A stretch of 5,023 bases of DNA from contig JAFAPL010000784.1 of NCBI GenBank assembly GCA_019247135.1, positions 1 to 5,023 of the forward strand, written 5' to 3'. Under the pieces are notes generated by a model. The model saw only the letters and a program-made list of their open reading frames with translations. It was not told where the DNA came from and did no database searches. The stretch is from Chloroflexota bacterium. Its GTDB lineage: Bacteria; Chloroflexota; UBA6077; CF-72. The translations under genes and the position numbers were made by a program. Below, piece by piece: positions 1 through 5,023 of the stretch. Numbering within the stretch: the first letter of the stretch is position 1; each line of letters begins with the position of its first letter.

Positions 1-336
1 TCGCTCTCGGGTGGCCAGCGCCAGTCGACGGCTGTTGCGCGCTCGGTCATGTGGAACTCGCGGGTGGTGCTTCTCGACGAGCCCACGGCGGCGCTTGGCG
101 TGGCGCAGACCCGCCAGGTGCTCGACCTGATCGCGAATCTTCGCTCCCAGGGGCTGGGCGTCGTGGTGATCAGCCACAACCTGGCCGATGTCTTCGAAGT
201 GGCTGACCGCATCATCGTCTTGCGCCTGGGCCGTCGCGTGGCGACGTTCAACAAGACCGATGTCAATCGTGAACATGTGGTGGCGGCGATTACCGGCGCC
301 GAGTACGGCATGGACGAAGACGAGGAGTCAGCATGA
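1..336 (+). CDS. Sugar ABC transporter ATP-binding protein, C-terminal part (5' end outside window)
   Basis: Cytoplasmic ATPase that powers sugar uptake with the adjacent permease. Frame 1 is open from the first base, so the gene starts to the left. 111 residues are visible. They begin directly in the ABC signature LSGGQRQ (residues 2-8 of the visible part), then Walker B VVLLDEP (22-28, catalytic Glu27), a D-loop variant AALG (30-33) and the H-loop VVVISHN with His59. The Walker A and Q-loop are off-window. The string EPTAALGVAQT resembles the N-terminal-type cassette of RbsA/MglA/XylG proteins, but here the protein ends about 50 residues after the H-loop. It is therefore probably a single-cassette ATPase of about 250-260 residues rather than the usual two-cassette 500-residue form. 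It overlaps the permease start by 4 bp. Xylose/ribose-type sugar specificity is inferred from family only. Confidence 0.93.
   Translation, partial: SLSGGQRQSTAVARSVMWNSRVVLLDEPTAALGVAQTRQVLDLIANLRSQGLGVVVISHNLADVFEVADRIIVLRLGRRVATFNKTDVNREHVVAAITGAEYGMDEDEESA
322..327 (+). promoter_or_regulatory. Ribosome binding site of the permease gene
   Basis: GAGGAG lies 5 nt before the ATG at 333, inside the last codons of the ATPase gene. It supports that start. Together with the ATGA stop/start overlap at 333-336, it suggests translational coupling of ATPase and permease. Confidence 0.7.
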
Positions 337-1553
337 GCCGGGTCGCAGCCGACGCGGGCGTGGTCACCCCGACGGCCGAGCCGACGAACCTCGTCGCGGG
401 CGCGCGGCGGCGACTGTCCGAGGGTGAGCTTGGACCCCTGCCGGTCATCATCGGGCTGATCGTCATCTGGGTCATTTTCTGGTCGCAGAACAACAACTTT
501 CTGACTCCTCGCAATCTGACCAACCTGGTCCTGCAGATCGCGGCGATGGGCACGATCTCGGTCGGGCTCGTGCTCGTGTTGCTTCTCGGCGAGATCGACT
601 TGTCGGCGGGCGCGGTGAGCGGCATGTGTGCCGCCGTCATGGCGGTGCTGAATGTGAAGAATGGCTGGCCAGCGGCGCCGGCGATCCTGGCCGGGATTGC
701 AGTGGGGGCCGTCATTGGCCTGCTGCAGGGTTTCTGGTTCACACGTTTCCATGTGCCATCGTTCGTCGTGACGCTGGCTGGTCTGCTGGCCTGGCAGGGC
801 GGCTTGCTCACGGTCCTCGGCGAGACTGGCACCGTCAATCTGAATGACAGGGCGATCGTCGGACTGGCCAACACGTTCTTTCCCACGTGGGTCGGATGGG
901 CGATCGTCCTCGTGTGCATTGCCGTGTACGCGGCGGCGCTCACCAACGAGCATCGGATGCGCCGCGCGGCTGGGCTCGTTGTCGGCTCGCCACCTCTGCT
1001 CGCGGTGCGCGTGATCATCTTCGGCGCTGTGGTGTTGGCGGCTGTGGCGATCCTGAACGCCGATCGCGGCGTCCCGCTGGGTGTGCTGATCCTGCTCGGC
1101 TTCGTCGTGATTCTCGATTACGTGACCACGCGCACGCGCTTCGGCCGCTATATCTATGCAGTTGGCGGGAACGCGGAGGCGGCCAGACGCGCGGGCATCA
1201 ATGTGCCACTTATCCGTGTTGGCGTGTTCGTGATCGGCTCTGCCATGGCAGCGTGCGGCGGGATTCTGGGCGCGTCGCGCCTGCTGGCGGTCAATCAGTC
1301 TTCGGGCGCGAGCGATCTGCTGCTGAATTCGATCGCGGCGGCTGTCATCGGCGGCACGAGTTTGTTTGGCGGACGCGGATCGGTGTGGGCGGCGCCATTG
1401 GGCGCACTGGTGATCGGGTCGATTTCGAACGGGATCGACCTGCTGGGACTGGCGTCGAACATTCGGTTCATGATTACGGGTGCGGTGCTGCTGATCGCGG
1501 TGACCATCGACGCACTCTCGCGCCGCGGCCGCGAGTCCGCCGGCCGCGCATAA
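333..1553 (+). CDS. Sugar ABC transporter permease, XylH/RbsC type (BPD_transp_2 family)
   Basis: Integral membrane subunit of a monosaccharide importer. It is 406 residues long, close to the roughly 390-430 usual for XylH-like permeases. A polar N-terminal segment of about 33 residues is followed by roughly ten hydrophobic segments (about 36-52, 64-86, 92-107, 115-134, 143-160, 187-203, 226-242, 249-263, 293-315 and 352-393). Family hallmarks are GEIDLSAGAVSG (86-97), the cytoplasmic coupling loop YAVGGNAEAARRAGIN (275-290) that contacts the ATPase, and IGGTSLFGGRGS (339-350). The basic tail SRRGRESAGRA fits a cytoplasmic C-terminus. The start is backed by GAGGAG 5 nt upstream and by the 4-bp overlap with the ATPase. 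Xylose is the likeliest substrate by resemblance, but ribose, galactose or another sugar cannot be excluded. No binding-protein gene follows, so it presumably lies upstream, outside the window. Confidence 0.94.
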   Translation: MSRVAADAGVVTPTAEPTNLVAGARRRLSEGELGPLPVIIGLIVIWVIFWSQNNNFLTPRNLTNLVLQIAAMGTISVGLVLVLLLGEIDLSAGAVSGMCAAVMAVLNVKNGWPAAPAILAGIAVGAVIGLLQGFWFTRFHVPSFVVTLAGLLAWQGGLLTVLGETGTVNLNDRAIVGLANTFFPTWVGWAIVLVCIAVYAAALTNEHRMRRAAGLVVGSPPLLAVRVIIFGAVVLAAVAILNADRGVPLGVLILLGFVVILDYVTTRTRFGRYIYAVGGNAEAARRAGINVPLIRVGVFVIGSAMAACGGILGASRLLAVNQSSGASDLLLNSIAAAVIGGTSLFGGRGSVWAAPLGALVIGSISNGIDLLGLASNIRFMITGAVLLIAVTIDALSRRGRESAGRA

Positions 1554-1588
1554 AAGGGCCAGACTGCGCAGCAGGCTGATTCGCGACC

Positions 1589-1712
1589 TCAGCTCGCGGG
1601 CTGCCGCTCAATCGACCCAAGATTCAAAGGGAGATTCCCTTTGAGAATCCTCGGATGATCCTGCGCCAGCCGGCTCAGTGTTGCGCTCGCGATCAATACT
1701 TCCGTCCGCGTG
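1589..1712. repeat. Tandem palindromic intergenic repeat, copy A (~124 bp)
   Basis: First of two head-to-tail diverged copies. It opens with tcagctcgcgggctgccgct (1589-1608), repeated exactly at 1713-1732. The rest aligns by eye with copy B: AGATT before the hairpin, then TCCTC, TGATC, GCGCCAGCC, AGT/TTGCGC, CGCGA, CTT and GTCCG. The centre is a hairpin (1621-1649) with arms different from copy B. GCGCCAGCCGGC at 1663-1674 can pair with the 5' arm at 1596-1607 in 10 of 12 positions. I see no reading frame or known RNA family in it. The orientation is unknown. Confidence 0.72.
1621..1649. other. Hairpin at the centre of repeat copy A
   Basis: TCAAAGGGA (1624-1632) and TCCCTTTGA (1636-1644) are perfect reverse complements around a 3-nt loop. 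Alternatively, GATTC (1621-1625) pairs with GAATC (1645-1649) and AAAGGGA with TCCCTTT, giving 12 pairs with a 2-nt GA bulge. No T-run follows on either strand, so it is not a canonical intrinsic terminator, although it lies between convergent genes. Confidence 0.75.
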
Positions 1713-1835
1713 TCAGCTCGCGGGCTGCCGCTGTTGCGTCCAGATTGTTCAACTTGCAAGTTGAGTCCTCTGGTTGATCGAGCGCCAGCCCGCGAAGTTG
1801 CGCAGCCCGCGAGCTCAGGCTTGCGGTCCGCCGTG
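1713..1835. repeat. Tandem palindromic intergenic repeat, copy B (~123 bp)
   Basis: Second copy, immediately following copy A and ending about 11 bp from the thiolase stop codon. It is bounded by a perfect 14-bp inverted repeat: AGCTCGCGGGCTGC at 1715-1728 against GCAGCCCGCGAGCT at 1802-1815. A second possible partner for the same 5' arm is GCGCCAGCCCGCGA at 1782-1795, which matches 13 of 14 positions against 1718-1731. The two pairings exclude each other. The centre is a 16-bp perfect palindrome. Read alone, 1715-1815 looks like a MITE- or REPIN-sized palindromic element. No transposase or target-site duplication was seen. Confidence 0.72.
1740..1773. other. Hairpin at the centre of repeat copy B
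   Basis: TCAACTTGCAAGTTGA (1749-1764) is a perfect 16-bp palindrome. It is flanked by a second short stem, CCAGA (1740-1744) with TCTGG (1769-1773), across a symmetric 4x4 internal loop. As DNA it could be a dimeric protein-binding site. As RNA it would need to open a few central pairs to form a loop. It takes the same position in copy B as the different hairpin in copy A. Confidence 0.7.
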
Positions 1836-1846
1836 AATAATGCCCG

Positions 1847-3073
1847 CTAGGGCTGCGCGAGAATGGTGGCGATCCCCTGACCAACGCCGATGCACATCGT
1901 CACCAGCGCATACTGAGCACCCCGCCGTCGCAGCTCGAGTGCGGTCGTGCCAGCCAGACGCCCACCCGAGGCACCCAGCGGGTGACCCAGCGCAATCGCC
2001 CCACCGTTCGGGTTGACCCGCGTTTCGTCTCGCCAGTCCACCCCGAGATCCTCGAGGCACGCGATGACCTGTGACGCGAACGCCTCGTTGAGCTCGACGA
2101 CTTGCATGTCGTCGATGCTTCGCTCGGCGCGTTGGAGCGCCTTGCGCGAAGCTGGAATTGGACCGAGCCCCATCTCGTCAGGCTCGACTCCGGCCACCGC
2201 CGTGCTGACGATGCGCGCGAGCGGGTGCAAACCGTAGCTGCGCGCGCGCTCCTCCGAAGTGACCAGAAGCGCGGCCGCTCCGTCGTTGATACCCGACGAG
2301 TTCCCAGCCGTGACGCTCCCGTCCCTGGCAAACGCCGGCCGCAGCTTGCCGAGCGCTTCGGCGGTCGTACCCGGCCGCGGATGTTCGTCGACGGCCACGT
2401 GCACCGGATCGCCTTTCGGCTGAGGTACCGACACGGGCACGATCTCTTCGGCGAGCACTCCGTTCTGTTGCGCGCGGCCGGTTTTGTGTTGCGAGAGCAG
2501 CGCAAACGCGTCCTGATCCTGGCGCGAGACGCCGCGCCGCTCGGCGACGTTCTCGGCGGTTTCGCCCATCTGGCCGGTATATCCACGCTTCAACATCTCG
2601 GGATGCGCAAACCGCCAGCCGAGGGTGCTGTCGGCCATCTGCGGCACCCCGCGCGGAAATGCCCCTTCGGGTTTGAGCATGACCAGCGGCGCGCGCGTCA
2701 TGCTCTCCACTCCGCCGGTGATGAACACGTCACCCTGGCCGCTCCAGATCGCCTGAGCCGCGGCATTGACGGCCTGCAGACCCGAGCCACACAGGCGGTT
2801 GACGGTCTGGCCGGGCACCTGGACTGGCAGACCCGCCAGCAAGAGCGCCATGCGGGCGACGTTGCGATTGTCCTCGCCCGCCTGGTTGGCGCACCCGAGG
2901 ATCACGTCATCGACGTCGTCAGGATCGATCTGCGTCCGGTCGACGAGGGTGCGTATGGCGTGTGCGGCGAGTTCATCGGGGCGGACGGAGGCGAGCGCTC
3001 CGCCGTAGCGACCAATTGGCGTGCGGACGTACGCCGCGATCACCGCCTCGCGCGATGCACCGTTTGCGGTCAT
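1847..3073 (-). CDS. Thiolase (acetyl-CoA acyltransferase), 3-oxoadipyl-CoA thiolase-like
   Basis: Cytoplasmic thiolase that cleaves a 3-oxoacyl-CoA with CoA, releasing acetyl-CoA, or the reverse condensation. From the ATG at 3073 it has 408 residues, a full-length thiolase. The active-site Cys95 is in NRLCGSGLQAV, His364 in GHPLGASGGR and the second catalytic Cys394 in MCIGVGQG. NEAFA (329-333) and GNSSGINDGAA (257-267) are also conserved. The segments GRYGGALASVRPDEL (21-35), ILGCANQAGEDNRNVARM and the following LLLAGLPV resemble PcaF/PaaJ, which make succinyl-CoA and acetyl-CoA from 3-oxoadipyl-CoA in aromatic degradation. A general FadA/AtoB-type role remains possible, because no aromatic-pathway gene is in view. 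An in-frame TTG at 3082 directly after the upstream stop would add three residues. I prefer the ATG, though neither has a clear Shine-Dalgarno. Spacing from the hydrolase stop is 9 bp, so cotranscription is likely. Confidence 0.93.
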   Translation of the reverse strand: MTANGASREAVIAAYVRTPIGRYGGALASVRPDELAAHAIRTLVDRTQIDPDDVDDVILGCANQAGEDNRNVARMALLLAGLPVQVPGQTVNRLCGSGLQAVNAAAQAIWSGQGDVFITGGVESMTRAPLVMLKPEGAFPRGVPQMADSTLGWRFAHPEMLKRGYTGQMGETAENVAERRGVSRQDQDAFALLSQHKTGRAQQNGVLAEEIVPVSVPQPKGDPVHVAVDEHPRPGTTAEALGKLRPAFARDGSVTAGNSSGINDGAAALLVTSEERARSYGLHPLARIVSTAVAGVEPDEMGLGPIPASRKALQRAERSIDDMQVVELNEAFASQVIACLEDLGVDWRDETRVNPNGGAIALGHPLGASGGRLAGTTALELRRRGAQYALVTMCIGVGQGIATILAQP

Positions 3074-3082
3074 AGTCCGCAA

Positions 3083-5023
3083 TTATTGCGCGGCGATCGC
3101 CAGCGTCACGAGCGTGTCGCCGCCGCCGGTGGAATGGCCGTGGATGTACAGCACGTGATTGCCTTTCGAGACATTGACGACCGCGTAAAACTCATCGGAA
3201 GAAATCGAGCGGTTGAGACGAACGCCGGCCAGGGACCCGGGCACCGCGGAGCCGACGATGACTCCGCCCGCGTCACGATCTGAGTCCATGAAAATGTCGA
3301 CTCGGTCGACACCCGCGGCGACCGTCCCCTGCATGGTGAAGGCTCGACTGACACTCGCGCCTGCTGTCGGCCACGAAATCAGCACCCGAGGTGGCGTCGG
3401 CGTGGGCTGCACGGCTGGCACGCTCGAAGCCGCGGCACCCATCGCCTTGGCGGGCAGGATCCCGCCGAGGATTGGCATAACGACCTGGACATTGCTGGTC
3501 CACACCGCGCCCTGGCTCGTGTGTGCCATGACTGTCAGTGGGTTCGAGCCCGTGAGCAACGCATCGAACGGAAGCGACAGCGTGAAGCCCGGCGTCGACC
3601 AGGCGTTGTTCTGAGTCGTCTGAGGCACGTCAGGTCGCGCAACTCCCAACTGTGCCTGGGCGAGCAGCGTGTCGCCAGCGTACAGAACGACGTCGGTGAT
3701 GCCCGTGGAGTCGGAGACAGATGGGTCCAGCGCCCAACCGGTGATCGCGGTGCCGTCTGTCGTGACACTCACGTTCCCGAGCAGCGGGTTCGAGCTGTCC
3801 GCGTTCATGCCCGCCTGCCACGCGCTCGAAAGGCTGGAGCGTACGAAGTGGATCCCACGCAGCGCTTGTTCGAGGCTGCAGCGGGGGCCGGGCTGCAATT
3901 CAGGTGTCGGGTCGTAGCAGGAACCCCCGCCCTGAGCGTTGGCGCCATAGGAGGTGAGACCGCGGCGGACGTCAATGAAGGTGCGATCGATCAGTCGTGG
4001 GCTCTCGGCGTTCCATACTCCGAAGCCAACCACTTGCGGGAACTGGCGCACGAAGTCGATCTGGCGCCGCTCCTGCGCCACTCGATCGGATTCATCGTCC
4101 GCGGAGTACACGCCCGGCAGCCCGCGCGAGGTGCCGAGCTCCTCGACGACAACGGGTAACTGCCGGCCGCTGGGGCACGGCTGACTGACGATGTTGTCGA
4201 GGTCCCAATCGATGGGCATGTCGCCGCCGCGGTCGCGGCTGACCCAGTCGTAGGCGTGCAGGGTGTACGCATCAATGGGCGCATCGCAGTACAGCCAACG
4301 CGCGATAGACGAGTTTGGATTGCCGGGTTCGACGTGATTCGCCCCCATCGTGCCCGGCAAGATCGGCGTCTGCGGATCCATGGCGCGGACTTCCGCCGCC
4401 GCTGCAGTGATGAATGGCTCGACGGCGGTTGGATCGCGCGGCGTGTGCAGCTCGTTGCCGAGCTCCCACGCGTAGATCACGTCGAGCGCGCCGCGCGCCT
4501 GGACCGTGCTGATCAGGTCGCGCGTGAACTGCAGGTACGGGCCGCGCCAGTTGTCGGTATAGAACGGCAGGAGTAGCTGGATGTAGTTGTCCATCCAGCC
4601 GACGTCCTCCGCCGGCTCGCCCGGAACCGCGCGGTGGTTGTTCACCAGCGCGACGATCAGCCGCATGTTCGCTGCTCGCAAAAGCGGCGCTCGGTCGGCA
4701 ATTCGGTTACCGACCTGGCGACCGTCCCACTGCCGAAAGCCGTTGTTATCAGTGGCAAAGACCCGAATGATGCCCGCGCCCAGCCAGCGCGCGTAGGCGA
4801 TGTCTTCCTGAGCGTCGTCGGCTAGGTCGTGGAAGAGCATGCCGTGCTGATTGGCAATGAGAAAGCCGCCGTTCATCGGGTCGGCGGGCGGGATGCGCGG
4901 CGACGTCAGGACGGCCGTCGTGGGCGCGGCGGCCGAGTTCGAGGGCGCCGGTGGCATTCCCGCAGTTGCAGAGCTTGCCGATGTAACCGTCGCCGGGGAA
5001 GTCGCGGCCGTATCGGATTGCTG
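3083..5023 (-). CDS. Secreted GH5-like glycoside hydrolase with two C-terminal Ig-like modules (5' end outside window)
   Basis: Probable extracellular beta-glycan hydrolase; mannan or glucan is a guess. An ATG occurs at 4957, but the frame stays open for 22 more codons to the window edge, with the same Ser/Thr/Ala/Pro-rich composition. The true start and any signal peptide or lipobox are therefore probably off-window. Numbering from the 4957 ATG: low-complexity linker 1-26; TIM-barrel domain about 29-375; first beta-sandwich about 393-495 (ITGWALDPS, GVARPDVPQ, PGFTLSLP); Pro/Thr linker about 500-523; second beta-sandwich about 524-624. The clan GH-A pattern fits: Arg65 in IIRVFATD (strand 2), acid/base Glu169 in WELGNELH (strand 4), His234/Tyr236 in YTLHAYDW (strand 6), probable nucleophile Glu273 in VVEELGTS (strand 7) and Trp315 in GFGVWNAES (strand 8). 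Cys224, 261, 347 and 360 could form disulfides, which agrees with export. The GH5 subfamily is uncertain, and other clan GH-A families such as GH113 or a new one are possible. Confidence 0.88.
   Translation of the reverse strand, partial: QQSDTAATSPATVTSASSATAGMPPAPSNSAAAPTTAVLTSPRIPPADPMNGGFLIANQHGMLFHDLADDAQEDIAYARWLGAGIIRVFATDNNGFRQWDGRQVGNRIADRAPLLRAANMRLIVALVNNHRAVPGEPAEDVGWMDNYIQLLLPFYTDNWRGPYLQFTRDLISTVQARGALDVIYAWELGNELHTPRDPTAVEPFITAAAAEVRAMDPQTPILPGTMGANHVEPGNPNSSIARWLYCDAPIDAYTLHAYDWVSRDRGGDMPIDWDLDNIVSQPCPSGRQLPVVVEELGTSRGLPGVYSADDESDRVAQERRQIDFVRQFPQVVGFGVWNAESPRLIDRTFIDVRRGLTSYGANAQGGGSCYDPTPELQPGPRCSLEQALRGIHFVRSSLSSAWQAGMNADSSNPLLGNVSVTTDGTAITGWALDPSVSDSTGITDVVLYAGDTLLAQAQLGVARPDVPQTTQNNAWSTPGFTLSLPFDALLTGSNPLTVMAHTSQGAVWTSNVQVVMPILGGILPAKAMGAAASSVPAVQPTPTPPRVLISWPTAGASVSRAFTMQGTVAAGVDRVDIFMDSDRDAGGVIVGSAVPGSLAGVRLNRSISSDEFYAVVNVSKGNHVLYIHGHSTGGGDTLVTLAIAAQ

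Noticed and set aside
290..1018. Open frame of 242 codons on the - strand opposite the permease
   Set aside because: It is Thr/Pro/Ser/Arg-rich without motifs and lies fully opposite a clear membrane-protein gene, so it is a compositional shadow.
887..1579. Open frame of 230 codons on the + strand in another frame of the permease
   Set aside because: Its low-complexity Arg-rich translation shows no family features, and the permease frame explains the DNA.
1621..1649. Intrinsic terminator
   Set aside because: The stem is AT/GC-mixed and neither strand has a T-run after it.
1715..1815. Insertion sequence or complete mobile element
   Set aside because: The perfect 14-bp inverted repeats enclose only about 73 bp without a transposase, and no target-site duplication is visible. 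A non-autonomous element remains only a hypothesis.
1589..1835. CRISPR array
   Set aside because: There are only two repeats of the 20-bp head, spaced 124 bp apart, and the intervening sequence is itself related between units, unlike spacers.
1693..1884. 63-codon open frame on the - strand over the intergenic repeat
   Set aside because: It overlaps the repeat and the thiolase end, and has no ribosome binding site or recognisable sequence. Repeat copy A does not preserve the frame.
2102..3283. Long open frame of 393 codons on the + strand, antisense to the thiolase and the end of the hydrolase
   Set aside because: It crosses two well-supported genes in antisense, has Arg/His/Gly/Ala-rich composition and no recognisable domain. 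Long antisense frames are expected opposite GC-rich genes.

Overview
The window is GC-rich bacterial DNA with strong G/C bias at third codon positions. It holds four protein-coding genes, two of them cut by the window ends, and one repeat-bearing intergenic region. No rRNA, tRNA, CRISPR array, transposase or phage gene was seen. The organism cannot be fixed from the sequence. A high-GC soil-type bacterium, with Chloroflexota first and Actinomycetota second, is my best guess. It rests on the single-domain 'EPTAALGVAQT' sugar ATPase paired with a XylH-like permease, and on a secreted glycosidase carrying Ig-like 'GWALD...ARPDV' modules.

Positions 1-1553 (+ strand) are the end of a sugar-uptake ABC operon. 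The C-terminal 111 residues of an ATPase are followed, with a 4-bp ATGA overlap, by a complete XylH/RbsC-type permease. The substrate-binding protein and the rest of the ATPase would lie to the left of the window.

Positions 1554-1846 separate the convergent gene pairs. They contain two head-to-tail, diverged copies of a ~124-bp unit (about 1589-1712 and 1713-1835). Both copies begin with the same 20-bp sequence, and each has a palindrome at its centre. The two palindromes differ in sequence, but each is self-complementary. This is the least explained part of the window and the best candidate for something undescribed, such as a structured RNA or a palindromic intergenic repeat family.

Positions 1847-5023 (- strand) hold two closely spaced genes. 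The upstream one is a large exported glycoside hydrolase: a GH5-like TIM barrel, two C-terminal beta-sandwich modules, and a Ser/Thr/Ala/Pro-rich N-terminal linker that runs off the right edge. About 9 bp after its stop begins a thiolase with all catalytic residues, most like 3-oxoadipyl-CoA/acetyl-CoA acyltransferases of the PcaF/PaaJ type. The glycosidase and the sugar transporter could act in sequence (polysaccharide cleavage outside the cell, sugar import), but they are on opposite strands and this link is inference. The thiolase has no pathway partner in view.
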